30,066 bases of DNA from a virus: positions 1-30,066 of IMG/VR virus record IMGVR_UViG_3300027668_000063; one strand, given 5' to 3'. A program made the position numbers and the translations under genes. Each line of letters starts with the position of its first letter. Position 1 is the stretch's first letter. This document shows positions 21,214-29,542 of the stretch, piece by piece. The notes beneath the pieces were generated by a model. That model had not been told where the DNA came from, did no database searches, and saw only the letters and a list, made by a program, of their open reading frames with translations.

Positions 21214-22788
21214 TTATCCGAATCCCACGCCCATGCTGCTAGATTTACCGCTCGCTTGAGATGAAGCAGTGCTGAGATTATTTGGCCCACCAACTATATT
21301 GTTATAGAAGTTTAAGCTGTTGTACGGCGACATACCCTGCTGGAATTGCTGGGCGTACTGCTGCTGCTCGAATGCGCGTTGTGCGTCTCCTGCACCCTGA
21401 GACATGCCGATGCCTGTATTCATCATACCTTGGCCCATCGCCATATTATTGACGCCCTGCTGCCCAATATTCTGTGCCATATTTGCGCCAAACTGCTGAT
21501 TCTGAGTGTTGCTGTTGAATGCATTTTGACCCATACCCGCGCCGAACTGTCGGGCAGAGTTGAAGGCGTTTTGATTGCCCATACCCGCTTGCTGTGATCG
21601 ATTTAGATTACCTGAAAGCTGATTTGCTCCAATTTGGTAACCCTGACCCATCATTTGATTTTGTGCGCCCATGTTGGCGCTGTTGGCCTGCTGGTTAAAA
21701 CCAGCGTTCTGTGATGCGGCACCAGAAGCCACACCAATGCCAGTGTTCATCATCGAGTTACCAGCGTTCTGATTCGCAAGATTTGTCTGCTGCTGGAATC
21801 CGGCATTCTGACCAGACTGATTACCTGCGATACCCAGACCTTGACTTGTCATGCTGTTTTGAGCGCCAGCATTAAACTGGTTGCCGCCTTGCTGAAGCTG
21901 CGCGTTCTGGGTCGCTCGACCAGCTTCAATATTAAGACCCTGATTGTAGGCTTGGCCCCGCATGTTGGCCGATATGTCGCCGACCCGATCAGCCGCACCG
22001 CGCATAGCGATACCTGCTGCAACACCAGCACGGCTTGACCCGCTGTTGCCTGTTCCAGCAGCCTGAGATGCGATACCTGTTAGCTGGTTCTCGTTTAGAT
22101 TTCTTGTCACATCTCTGCTTGCTGCATCGATCTGACCGTTTAAAGAACTGTTGTTCATGTAGCCGTTAAGGTTGTTCGAGTTGATGCCTTGGTTCTGAGC
22201 GATACCCGCACCAGTTGCCAAGCCACCCGCCTGAGTAGCCGTGTTTGAGTTAAACCCGTTAGCCGATGCGGCAGTGGAGTTTTGTGCCAGACCACCTATG
22301 GCTTGGGCGTTGCCCATGTTTATGCCACCGTTGTTGGCTGCCCCCATTTGACTAGCGTTACCAGCCATGTTCGAAGCCATGCCGTGATTTACGCCGCCAC
22401 CCTGGGCGGCATTCAAACCCATAACGCCATCAGCGTAGGCGTTACCTGCGCCCATCGCCGTGTTAATACCCGCGTTGGGGCCGCCGCCCATCGCACCGCC
22501 AGCGTAATTCATAGCAGCCCCTGTGCCAGCCGTCTGCGCCGCACCAAGCCCCATGACATTAGCACCCGCGCCAGCCTGCATCTGACCGCCTTGGTTAGCC
22601 ATCCCCATTGCGTTCAACTGTGTCTGGTTAAGACCAGCTAAACCTTCAACGGGCATACCCTGCGCGTTTAGATTTTGCGCTTGAGATCGCACATCGTCGA
22701 GATATGGCTGCTGACTTTGGTCAACAAAGGTGTTTGCGCTACTGCTTGATTGGTTTTTACTTTTTGAACCACTAAATGAAAAGCCCAT
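21214..22788 (-). CDS. Asn/Gly/Gln/Ala-rich virion protein, 524 residues
   Basis: After an N-terminal motif (FSFSGSKSKNQSSSS, then QQPYLDDVRSQAQNLNAQG) that I associate with podovirus structural proteins, the protein becomes strongly repetitive. Imperfect units such as NQMMGQGYQIGANQLSG and MMNTGIGVASGAASQNAGF recur through most of its length, with few charged residues. The C-terminus regains ordinary composition (MSPYNSLNFYNNIVGGPNNL). Such a sequence suggests extended or beta-stacked repeats, or a disordered protein held inside the particle. A ribosome site AGGA lies eight bases before ATG 22788. The role is probably structural or in ejection. Confidence 0.75.
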   Translation of the reverse strand: MGFSFSGSKSKNQSSSSANTFVDQSQQPYLDDVRSQAQNLNAQGMPVEGLAGLNQTQLNAMGMANQGGQMQAGAGANVMGLGAAQTAGTGAAMNYAGGAMGGGPNAGINTAMGAGNAYADGVMGLNAAQGGGVNHGMASNMAGNASQMGAANNGGINMGNAQAIGGLAQNSTAASANGFNSNTATQAGGLATGAGIAQNQGINSNNLNGYMNNSSLNGQIDAASRDVTRNLNENQLTGIASQAAGTGNSGSSRAGVAAGIAMRGAADRVGDISANMRGQAYNQGLNIEAGRATQNAQLQQGGNQFNAGAQNSMTSQGLGIAGNQSGQNAGFQQQTNLANQNAGNSMMNTGIGVASGAASQNAGFNQQANSANMGAQNQMMGQGYQIGANQLSGNLNRSQQAGMGNQNAFNSARQFGAGMGQNAFNSNTQNQQFGANMAQNIGQQGVNNMAMGQGMMNTGIGMSQGAGDAQRAFEQQQYAQQFQQGMSPYNSLNFYNNIVGGPNNLSTASSQASGKSSSMGVGFG

Positions 22789-22797
22789 CTTTATATC

Positions 22798-23046
22798 CTA
22801 TGCTATTTTAGTCCAACCACTGTCGTAGTAATAAAGACCACGACCACCGCTGGGATTCCAATTTGTACCGTCAGCAAAAACAACCTGCCCAATTTGAGGC
22901 TTTGAAGGCTCTGCGTTTATTACTGGTATTGTTGTTGTTTGCGACTCGGTTGAGATTGCCAACCCGACCCTTATTAGTTCGTTACTTATCCATGAACGAA
23001 GGTCATTAACCGTATTTGCCGATGTCGGACTTAGCTGATAACTCAT
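22798..23046 (-). CDS. Small virion protein, 82 residues
   Basis: The N-terminal half is helical (TVNDLRSWISNELIRVGLAI). The C-terminal half ends in a beta-rich module, VVFADGTNWNPSGGRGLYYY followed by DSGWTKIA, that occurs in tail and adhesin proteins as a small surface domain. The ATG overlaps the stop of the gp10-like gene (ATGA), so they are co-translated. It is probably a minor tail or neck component. The exact role is unknown. Confidence 0.7.
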   Translation of the reverse strand: MSYQLSPTSANTVNDLRSWISNELIRVGLAISTESQTTTIPVINAEPSKPQIGQVVFADGTNWNPSGGRGLYYYDSGWTKIA

Positions 23047-24599
23047 CGACCAGCTACCTCCGACACATCAATATCTAGCCCGGTGAGTCGCCAGAAATCT
23101 TCAATGTGGTTACTTTCAATTCTGAGCGCGAAGTAGCGTCCAGACGTTCTAACGTCAATTTTGTGATCTGACTCAATGTTATAAATCACAGGTGCTTTCC
23201 ACTGGATGCCGCCTTGCGGTGAATCGCTGACACCGATAGAAATCGATACCTCACCCTGGCCTTCAATCTGCGGGAGTATTCCAACCATCTGCTTGATAGC
23301 GTTATTAGCTTTTCCAAGTACAGTGTCTAAATCTATTTTAGTCGCTTCCAAATAAGCGTTTAACGGCTGACCAGCCGCACCGTGAGTGCTGTTCATCTGA
23401 AACAGCTTGCTGCTTTCCGAACCTGCGGCGTAAACACCGATGCCCTTATTGGTTGTGTTTAGGCTAGACGTTGACCAATATTCGTTGCTGTTTGCCCATG
23501 TGAGGTTGTTGGCGTCCCACCCGCCAGTCGTGTCAAGTACATCGCTGGATGTCAGAGAGCGAATATTGGGCAGATCGATAAACGTGAAGGCGTTCTGCGC
23601 CCAATTGTAAATTAAAGCCCTATTGGCGCTTAAAACATTGTCAGCGTCTTCGTCGGCATAGCATATCCACACTTCTGATTTATCTTCTACGGTGTGGCAG
23701 AAGACAGATCGGGTATCTTGAACAGCGTTGAAGAATGTTCTTCGCACTCTTTTATCAACAATTGATTCTTTGCTGTTTCCATCGTGAACATAGATGTCGT
23801 TGTTGCCCACAACCAAATGCTTGTTGAAAAAAGCAGCAACCGCCCCTCTGTTAATAATGCCGTCATCAGCAAAAACTTCGCGGAAGCTAAATACAAAAGG
23901 TGCGCCGATAAAGTCCATCGCAAATACGCCCGACTCTGCATAAATTATCTGTGAGTTGTTGAGCGGCAACTGATCTATTAATTCGCCATTATTGCCAGAC
24001 AGAACATTCTCGCCTGCTAGGTTCGTAGTTGATGTAATGCTGTAATCGCCGGGAACAGATGTTGGGTTATATTCGTCCGACCAACGCACGGTGTATGGAT
24101 GCTTTGTCGATGATGTTTCGTAACCAGCCATAATTAGAAAACTGCGATAAGGCTTTATGCAGTTGCTTGTCACAGTTGAGGGCCAGTTTGGTAAGTCAGC
24201 AAATCGTGTTCCAGTTGGCAACATATACTGTGGCGTCTGGCTACCATTATTAAGCATCATAGCAAGACCTAACTGCTCCGACTGCCACCGTGGTGAGTTA
24301 GAATAATTAGTAGCGTCACTTGTCTTTGTCACGTTGGTAACTGCCGTACCGTTATACCTATACAGCTTATTCAGAGAACCGATTATGACTGTGTTGTTAC
24401 CAGCATATCGCCATCCCTGCACATGCGTTGGTGAGAAGGGCAGCGCGTTTGAAATGCTATGCCCCAAGGCTTTGCCAATACGGCCTTCATGGAACTGCAC
24501 GTTGTTGCCGTCAGGAAACTGCGTCAATTCTAAGTCATAGGGGTCTTGGTCGGTGACTATACCGCCACTGCCAATTTTCCGAAGCGGGACAAATGCCAT
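23043..24599 (-). CDS. P22 gp10-like tail accessory/stabilisation protein
   Basis: This 518-residue beta-rich protein resembles the phage stabilisation protein group of P22 gp10, a tail hub component that plugs the portal and anchors the needle and fibres. Family-like features are the N-terminus MAFVPLRKIGSGGIVTDQDP with DLELTQFPDGNNVQFHEGRI. Propeller-type blades follow, such as WRYAGNNTVIIGSLNKLYRY and NKHLVVGNNDIYVHDGNS, and the motif YTVRWSDEYNPTSVPGDY. It follows the tail fibre gene with a three-base gap and a weak ribosome site. Its presence argues for a podovirus-type particle. Confidence 0.75.
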   Translation of the reverse strand: MAFVPLRKIGSGGIVTDQDPYDLELTQFPDGNNVQFHEGRIGKALGHSISNALPFSPTHVQGWRYAGNNTVIIGSLNKLYRYNGTAVTNVTKTSDATNYSNSPRWQSEQLGLAMMLNNGSQTPQYMLPTGTRFADLPNWPSTVTSNCIKPYRSFLIMAGYETSSTKHPYTVRWSDEYNPTSVPGDYSITSTTNLAGENVLSGNNGELIDQLPLNNSQIIYAESGVFAMDFIGAPFVFSFREVFADDGIINRGAVAAFFNKHLVVGNNDIYVHDGNSKESIVDKRVRRTFFNAVQDTRSVFCHTVEDKSEVWICYADEDADNVLSANRALIYNWAQNAFTFIDLPNIRSLTSSDVLDTTGGWDANNLTWANSNEYWSTSSLNTTNKGIGVYAAGSESSKLFQMNSTHGAAGQPLNAYLEATKIDLDTVLGKANNAIKQMVGILPQIEGQGEVSISIGVSDSPQGGIQWKAPVIYNIESDHKIDVRTSGRYFALRIESNHIEDFWRLTGLDIDVSEVAGR

Positions 24600-24602
24600 T
24601 AT

Positions 24603-25949
24603 TTAGTAACCAATCGCAATGAAGCTAAAAGTCTTAGCAGTACCGACACCATTTGTGACGGAAAATCCTGTGGTAGATGGTGCAGATGTTCCCAAAGACC
24701 AGTTGTCCTGAGTATTTGTTCCGGTGTCCTGCATGCTTGTCACGACTTGAAAACAGGCATTTCCAAAGCCAGTTGGAAAGCTAATAGCGTGATTTACAGC
24801 GTTACCGGGTACAGACGCGCTGCCCCACATAATTCCTAAACCATTGCTCAAACTAACATATCCGTTAGCCGTCAAGCTTGATGTTGCGACCTTTAAATAG
24901 CTTGCGCCAGAGAGTCCGTCAAGCAGGTCTGCGTCAAGACCGGAGCCTGCACCGTCAACTGTTTTTATTTTATTGAGAACATCAGCCGCTGTGTAAGCAC
25001 TCGTCGAAACTCTCGCATTAAGCGCAGCGTCAAGTCCGACAATTGTAGATAGCGTGTGTGAGTGGCTATCATTTTTAATTTGTGCGTTAATTTCTATATT
25101 CGTAGATCCATCGAAAAACGCTGATCCAGTTAAGTCTGACGCAGAGGCAAAGCCGATAGAACGTGAAGTTTCTAGCTTTGTGGCAGTTGCGGAATTACTA
25201 AATGTTTCAAGCTTTGTATTAAGCGCAGCTTGTAGCCCCGTAATATTAGCGATGGTGTGGGTGTGTGAGTTATTCACCACCGTAGCATCTAGCGTTGCGT
25301 TTGTGCTGCCGTCAATGCTCACCGAGCCTGATAGGTCGCCAGATAAAAGCAAAGTTCTTGCGGTAGTCCACTTCCCTGCCGAAGTTACTGCGGCTCCCGA
25401 AACAGTAGCTTCAATACGCGCTAGTTCAACTCCTAAATCTGTAATGTCAGCCATCTGATGCGAGTGCAACGACCCATCAATAGTGCATGTAATTGTTGGG
25501 TTCGATGATCCATCGAAAGACGCAGTTCCTGTTACATCGCCAGCTAAAGCAATCGTTCTGGCAGTCTGTAACTTAACAGCCTGCGCTGCCAAAGTGGCGT
25601 TCGATGCGGTGGAGGCATTACCTGTCAGGCTACCAGTAACAGCACCTGAAACTGTAATGTTTCCAACAATAAGATTGGTCGCAGTAAGCTGTGACGCAAC
25701 AAAGTTTCCACTTGCATCTCTTTTGACCACCGCATTTGCGGTATTCAAATGAGTTGCGGTATTAGCTAGTGCAATACCAGAGTTTATCTGCGTATGCGTT
25801 GGAGTAACTGCACCCGCGATGGCTGGAAATGTAAGTTTGATAGCATTTTTTGTAAGTCTAATGTGATTATCGCCATCGCCAACATTGTCACTAGACGTTG
25901 GGTTAGTCGCTACTAGTCCATCGATATAGGTTGTCGTTTCTAGTGCCAT
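24603..25949 (-). CDS. Tail fibre protein with three His-rich repeats
   Basis: This 448-residue fibre contains three copies of a roughly 65-residue unit (about 128-175, 196-242 and 260-308). Each has TxRxI/LxLxGDLTGSxxxDGSTN followed by an SHSHT-type histidine motif and ITGLxAALNxK. Such HxH motifs bind metal ions along trimeric fibres. Before the end is GLDADLLDGLSGASYL, a common fibre element. The C-terminal domain (GYVSLSNGLGIMWGSASVPG, then AISFPTGFGNACFQVV and FSFIAIGY) matches the gp53-like tail fibre tip. The start has AAGGA ten bases upstream. It probably forms the receptor-binding fibre. Confidence 0.88.
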   Translation of the reverse strand: MALETTTYIDGLVATNPTSSDNVGDGDNHIRLTKNAIKLTFPAIAGAVTPTHTQINSGIALANTATHLNTANAVVKRDASGNFVASQLTATNLIVGNITVSGAVTGSLTGNASTASNATLAAQAVKLQTARTIALAGDVTGTASFDGSSNPTITCTIDGSLHSHQMADITDLGVELARIEATVSGAAVTSAGKWTTARTLLLSGDLSGSVSIDGSTNATLDATVVNNSHTHTIANITGLQAALNTKLETFSNSATATKLETSRSIGFASASDLTGSAFFDGSTNIEINAQIKNDSHSHTLSTIVGLDAALNARVSTSAYTAADVLNKIKTVDGAGSGLDADLLDGLSGASYLKVATSSLTANGYVSLSNGLGIMWGSASVPGNAVNHAISFPTGFGNACFQVVTSMQDTGTNTQDNWSLGTSAPSTTGFSVTNGVGTAKTFSFIAIGY

Positions 25950-25950
25950 G

Positions 25951-26331
25951 TTACTTATTCCTTAGATTCATCAGCTTATCGGCTCCGCGAATACCGAAAG
26001 ACGATGAGACTGCTATAAATAGCAAATATTGATACCACTCTGGTAATCCACCGAGTGCGTTAAGACCTTCTTTGACTCGCAGGATAATTGCAGGATCATC
26101 CACCGCGATTGAGTACCCGATAAAGAAAATTGGAGCCGATAGCACTATTACGAAAAACTCATCTTTATAGCTATCGGCTGACGCAGCAGCCATTTTGGTT
26201 TCCCAATCGGCATTATTTTGTATCGTTGACATTGTTGCGTCATGCTTGGCAGCTTTTACTGCGGCCTTATTCGCAAGGTAAGTCTTGCCAACGTCCGTTA
26301 CTGAGCCTAGAACCATACTTAAAATATTCAT
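25951..26331 (-). CDS. Holin, GTA-type three-TM family
   Basis: This 126-residue protein is set to start at ATG 26331 (GGA seven bases upstream, TAATG overlap with the endolysin stop). A TTG at 26343 would add four codons. After an N-terminal helical region come hydrophobic segments FFVIVLSAPIFFIGYSIAV and LPEWYQYLLFIAVSSSFGIR. The LPEWYQ motif followed by a glycine-rich helix is characteristic of the 3-TM holin group first described in gene transfer agents. The basic tail DKLMNLRNK faces the cytoplasm. Together with the M15 peptidase it forms a holin-endolysin pair. Confidence 0.8.
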   Translation of the reverse strand: MNILSMVLGSVTDVGKTYLANKAAVKAAKHDATMSTIQNNADWETKMAAASADSYKDEFFVIVLSAPIFFIGYSIAVDDPAIILRVKEGLNALGGLPEWYQYLLFIAVSSSFGIRGADKLMNLRNK

Positions 26332-26681
26332 TAATACGTCCAAATTACCGGAGTGTCGACGCGGCTATCTACATGCACAAAGGTCTTAGCGACTCCGACA
26401 GAAAATCCCATCGCTGTAGCATGTTTGACAATATCGTGCTTCTGCTTACCGCTTGATACTGCTATATCTGCAGCAACGCCTTTGGTGTGATACCCACCAC
26501 CAGAAAGCTTATTTATTTCAGCCGAATGTGACGTATCTCTAAATCCAGATGTCACGATAAACGGCCATCCGCATGCTTCTCGGAGATGATCGAGTTTTTT
26601 GATAAACTCGTCTTCCATGAAGTTAGCACCTGTCTCTTGGCAGTCGAAGTCTGATACGTCAAAGTATTTGTACTCGCTCAT
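26331..26681 (-). CDS. M15 peptidase endolysin
   Basis: This 116-residue zinc peptidase of the M15A group would cut the peptide cross-links of peptidoglycan at lysis. The motifs are SGFRDTSHSAEI (R48), GGGYHTKGVAADI (H65 and D72 as zinc ligands) and FVHVDSR (H103). There is no signal peptide, so it depends on a holin, and a GTA-type holin follows immediately. ATG 26681 overlaps the nuclease stop and has AGGA eight bases upstream. The length is normal for phage M15 endolysins. Confidence 0.92.
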   Translation of the reverse strand: MSEYKYFDVSDFDCQETGANFMEDEFIKKLDHLREACGWPFIVTSGFRDTSHSAEINKLSGGGYHTKGVAADIAVSSGKQKHDIVKHATAMGFSVGVAKTFVHVDSRVDTPVIWTY

Positions 26682-27022
26682 AAATATTGTCCTAATACCG
26701 CGTCAAGGCTTTCTATTTCACCGCGCTCAGTCATCTGATCTTCGCGTATCCTGCACACTTTTTTAACGTCTGAAACTGCCCTAAAAAATACTAATCTGCG
26801 TGGAAGCGATACAAGCGCAAAGAAATCAACCTCAGTTTCTAAATAGGCTCCAGCCTTATTGCTAGTGTGGAATCTCCAATAACGGCATCCGTTAATGACG
26901 TTGACGCTATCGCACGTCTTTACCTGACATTTTAGAAAACTGCCGCCGTAGCTTTCAGCTACAAGGTCATATGGGCTTGGAATATTTGGAAAGGCTATCG
27001 CCTTGAAATGGCGTTGTAGCAC
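26678..27022 (-). CDS. PD-(D/E)XK nuclease, group-I-intron-endonuclease type; start unclear
   Basis: The protein shows the layout of the PD-(D/E)XK family typified by I-SspI: SPYDLVAESYGGSFLKCQVK, with an aspartate (D19) and Q33-V-K35 in place of E-x-K, then a distal YLETEVDFF (D66). GTG 27022 is the first accepted start codon in frame. Yet the matching N-terminal motif continues upstream as LQVGQAGEYLAAAV to at least 27061, and no ATG, GTG or TTG exists before the in-frame stop. Initiation may be at CTG 27061 (AGGA four bases upstream). It lies between holin and endolysin, so it could be a resolvase-like or host-DNA-degrading enzyme. Confidence 0.7.
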   Translation of the reverse strand: MLQRHFKAIAFPNIPSPYDLVAESYGGSFLKCQVKTCDSVNVINGCRYWRFHTSNKAGAYLETEVDFFALVSLPRRLVFFRAVSDVKKVCRIREDQMTERGEIESLDAVLGQYL

Positions 27023-27139
27023 TGCCGCCGCCAGGTACTCGCCAGCTTGGCCGACTTGCAGACAATCCTGATTATATGGGATACACGATCCTTTTGGTTG
27101 TATATTCTACCATTAGTTGAATGCATAGCCAAAAATCCG

Positions 27140-27319
27140 CTACTTTTCAGCTTTATTTACATCTTTTCTAAAAACTCTCTTCACTGTGTCGGTTTCAATA
27201 ATCCGAATGCCGAGCCATACGATTGTAAAAAGCGAAGCAGTTGGTGGCAGCCATGCTGCAAGGCTTAATACACCTGTTGACGCAGCAGCAATGTCTATAA
27301 TTTCTTTTGGATCAGCCAT
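27140..27319 (-). CDS. Small T7-type (class II) holin candidate, 59 residues
   Basis: This short frame starts at ATG 27319, adjacent to the upstream stop, with AGG eight bases upstream. The hydrophobic segments are IIDIAAASTGVLSLAAW and LPPTASLFTIVWLGIRIIET. The WLPP...WLGIRIIETDTV arrangement and the short charged C-terminus (KRVFRKDVNKAEK) resemble the T7 gp17.5 holin group. With the GTA-type holin at 25951 this gives two possible pore formers. One may act as holin and the other as antiholin or as a DNA-entry membrane factor. Confidence 0.7.
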   Translation of the reverse strand: MADPKEIIDIAAASTGVLSLAAWLPPTASLFTIVWLGIRIIETDTVKRVFRKDVNKAEK

Positions 27320-27787
27320 TTAAGTAACCTGCGGCAAGTAAATAAAGTAGTAAGCCAACGCTGCGCTCAGAATTACGCAGACAGCACCCAATGCATTTTT
27401 GAAAAGTGTGTCAATCTTTGAAATTCTTCGCACCTTCGCCAGGCGTATTTGTTCAAGTTTGAATTTGTGATTTGCTAGGGATTTTGATTGCAAAAACAGC
27501 ATGTCCCTCCACACTTGATGTGGAACACTGCGCTTCAAAGCTCGCTCTTTCTTTTTGATGTCATCGCGAATCCATGCGAGCGAAAGCGCCTCTTCTTGTG
27601 TCAAAACTTTGCCATCCTTGGCATCTGAAGTTTCAGATTCAATCGTTTCAACCGCAGCTTTGCTTGCTGTCAGCGTATCAAAAACCGCAGCGAGGCCAGT
27701 CAGGTTTTCACCAGATTCTTTGACAGTTTTTATACCGTCATTGAGAGTCTTGAGTACACCGACCACCACTGTGATTTCAGCGAGCAT
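27320..27787 (-). CDS. Membrane-anchored coiled-coil protein, 155 residues
   Basis: The N-terminal half is helical and heptad-like (VLKTLNDGIKTVKESGENL, SKAAVETIESETSDAKDGK). A very basic segment follows (KKKERALKRSVPHQVWRD). The C-terminal end is a single hydrophobic span, NALGAVCVILSAALAYYFIY. I associate this arrangement (TxKES...TM) with proteins found in marine phage lysis regions, where it may be a spanin-like or other membrane factor. That assignment is weak. GGGGA precedes ATG 27787, and the T7-type holin gene follows without a gap. Confidence 0.7.
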   Translation of the reverse strand: MLAEITVVVGVLKTLNDGIKTVKESGENLTGLAAVFDTLTASKAAVETIESETSDAKDGKVLTQEEALSLAWIRDDIKKKERALKRSVPHQVWRDMLFLQSKSLANHKFKLEQIRLAKVRRISKIDTLFKNALGAVCVILSAALAYYFIYLPQVT

Positions 27788-27788
27788 A

Positions 27789-28085
27789 TTAGTCCCCTAA
27801 AGTAGGCCGAGTACTGGGAAACGCATCCGTGGATGGCCATTGACGCAATGCAGTCCTATACGTCAGGATATTGTCACGGTTTGGCCAGTCTGGGGTTTGT
27901 GCTGCTGTGTCTGTGGATGACAGTTCGCCATCACGCCATCTACGTCCAGCTTCTGCTGCTGTAGGCTCTACAGGTGTAGGTGCAACCCACTCTTCGTAGT
28001 GTTCAAAGTTAGCTGCAACAAACGCAGAATCTGCAATGATGGTGTTTGTGATGTTGCCATCAGCATCTTTAATATTATATTTCAT
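27789..28085 (-). CDS. Tail fibre assembly chaperone-like protein, copy 1
   Basis: This 98-residue protein has an N-terminal strand-rich part (YNIKDADGNITNTIIADS). The C-terminal motif reads RRWRDGELSSTDTAAQTPDW, NILTYRTALRQWP and FPSTRP. This W-R-x-x-E-L...YR..LR.WP...FP..RP signature marks phage tail assembly chaperones that fold or trimerise adhesins. A related copy lies at 29336-29542. The ribosome site AAGGAG is strong. It follows the glycine-rich adhesin gene, its likely client. Confidence 0.8.
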   Translation of the reverse strand: MKYNIKDADGNITNTIIADSAFVAANFEHYEEWVAPTPVEPTAAEAGRRWRDGELSSTDTAAQTPDWPNRDNILTYRTALRQWPSTDAFPSTRPTLGD

Positions 28086-28097
28086 TTCATATCTCCT

Positions 28098-28958
28098 TTA
28101 TGGGATGTACTGGATAACGACAATGCCTTCACCGCCACGACCTGTTACGCCTTGCTCACCATTTTTTGTAGTACAAGCACCACCGCCTGCTCCGAAACCC
28201 CCATCACCTCCATATACAGACCCGTTCTGAGACATACTTTGAGTGTAAAGGACGCTCCCTCCTCCAGCTAACGGCTCTCCGTCTATTGGCATAGTGGCTG
28301 GGCTACCGAAAGCACTGGACTGCTGCCAAATTCCTCTCGCTCCCTTGCCGCCCATTAATTCACCCTCTTTAGAATCCCAAAAGTTTCCTTGAACTTGAGG
28401 ATAACCTGCGTAGAAACCTGAATTCCATGCTATATTAGTTGCGTTATGAGCAGTTCCTGTGTTTGTTAAATTAACACCACCACCACCAGCATAGGTTTGG
28501 CCGTTACCGCCTGTGTAATTTAAATCACCGTTACTTGCAGGAGAACCAGCACCGTATTGAGCGCGACCCCCTCTCTGACCTCCCTCAGCAGTTAAGGTAG
28601 AAGAAAGACCTGTACCAGCAACTGTTGAAGTGCCTCCGTCAACACCTGCGATGTTCGTATTTGTCGCGCCGCCAGAGTTGTTAAATGCAGGCGTACCTCC
28701 TGAACCTATAACTACAGTAAAAGACCCTGAAGTGGTGACAGCTAGGGTGTTCTTTTTACAGTAACCGCCTGCTCCACCTCCTCGCATATTAGCGGCGTTT
28801 TCCCAGCCTCCTAGACCTCCGCTACCTCCAGCACCAATAACGTGAATGCAGATGTTACCGTCCTGCGGAGGAACCCATGTCTGGGACTTTCGTAAAAAGA
28901 TTGTAGGGAATGACGCAGAGCCACCGCCTGCTGATACGAGTGAACTTAGTGTAGCCAT
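28098..28958 (-). CDS. Glycine-rich receptor-binding protein
   Basis: This 286-residue protein is set to start at ATG 28958, which overlaps the upstream stop (TAATG). It is dense in polyglycine motifs: IHVIGAGGSGGLGGW, MRGGGAGGY, GGNGQTYAGGGG, LAGGGS, GGDGGFGAGGG, and the end GRGGEGIVVIQYIP. Glycine-rich loops separated by variable residues are the pattern of tail-tip adhesins such as gp38 of T-even phages. There they form a sandwich of polyglycine helices exposing variable loops. It is preceded by a fibre-like protein and followed by a chaperone, so it is probably a host-range determinant. Confidence 0.82.
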   Translation of the reverse strand: MATLSSLVSAGGGSASFPTIFLRKSQTWVPPQDGNICIHVIGAGGSGGLGGWENAANMRGGGAGGYCKKNTLAVTTSGSFTVVIGSGGTPAFNNSGGATNTNIAGVDGGTSTVAGTGLSSTLTAEGGQRGGRAQYGAGSPASNGDLNYTGGNGQTYAGGGGVNLTNTGTAHNATNIAWNSGFYAGYPQVQGNFWDSKEGELMGGKGARGIWQQSSAFGSPATMPIDGEPLAGGGSVLYTQSMSQNGSVYGGDGGFGAGGGACTTKNGEQGVTGRGGEGIVVIQYIP

Positions 28959-29332
28959 TAGATAAATACCCATGCTGAAGTTGATACACCGACAAATCCA
29001 ATTGACATATTTGCCACATCGATAGTCAGGTTTTCTGAAGAGCCTGCAATGGTGCTGCTGTTGCGGCCAATGATTGTGTTCACAAAGTTACCTACAGTGA
29101 CGTAGACCCTCATGCCCACAGTTGGCGTAGGTAGCGTCAGTGTTACACCAGCAGTACCAACAAAGTGATGTGTGTTAGCCGTAGCGTTACCGTTGCTGCC
29201 AACAGTAGCGGTGGGAATACCTGCGGCTATAGTAGAGGCTAGAGCAGATGTACCTACAGCACCATCAGCTATTTGCGCGGAGCCAATGCTGTCATCAGCA
29301 ATTACACCTGCTTTTACTTTTGTTAAAGCCAT
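28958..29332 (-). CDS. Fibre/adhesin-associated protein, 124 residues
   Basis: The N-terminus ALTKVKAGVIADDSIGSAQI with ADGAVGTSAL is a motif widespread in phage tail fibres and structural proteins, where repeated IADxSIGSxxI units form a fibre shaft. The rest is beta-rich (TANTHHFVGTAGVTLTLPTP, VGMRVYVTVGN, TIIGRNSSTIAGSSENL) and ends WVFI, as fibre tips do. AGAGG lies before ATG 29332. It is probably a short fibre or baseplate-tip protein partnered with the glycine-rich adhesin. Confidence 0.75.
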   Translation of the reverse strand: MALTKVKAGVIADDSIGSAQIADGAVGTSALASTIAAGIPTATVGSNGNATANTHHFVGTAGVTLTLPTPTVGMRVYVTVGNFVNTIIGRNSSTIAGSSENLTIDVANMSIGFVGVSTSAWVFI

Positions 29333-29335
29333 GTT

Positions 29336-29542
29336 TTAAACCTCTATAACTGGGCGTGTGTCTGGAAAATTATCACTCGCAGGCCAATTTCTTAGCAATA
29401 TTCTGTAGGCTAAAATGTTAGCAGCATTAGGATAATCAGATACTGTGGCGGCTATATCAGTGCGAGCGAGTTCATCATTGCGCCAGAAGATTGCTGCTGA
29501 AGTTGGCGAGACATGGTCTGCTTGTATCACAAAAGTCATCAT
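29336..29542 (-). CDS. Tail fibre assembly chaperone-like protein, copy 2
   Basis: This 68-residue protein contains the same C-terminal signature as the copy at 27789: FWRNDELARTDIAATVSDYP, NILAYRILLRNWP and FPDTRP. The two differ strongly outside this block and in length, so they are diverged paralogues, not a recent duplication. The ATG overlaps the stop of the beta-propeller gene, with GAGGA upstream. It probably assists that adhesin. Confidence 0.8.
   Translation of the reverse strand: MMTFVIQADHVSPTSAAIFWRNDELARTDIAATVSDYPNAANILAYRILLRNWPASDNFPDTRPVIEV

Noticed and set aside
21346-22641. Plus-strand frames opposite the Asn/Gly-rich protein
   Set aside because: They arise from the low-complexity codon usage of the real gene and contain many unlikely cysteines and histidines.
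24546-25752. Long plus-strand frames opposite the tail fibre genes (97, 134 and 89 codons)
   Set aside because: Antisense shadows of the repetitive fibre gene, without ribosome sites or recognisable domains.
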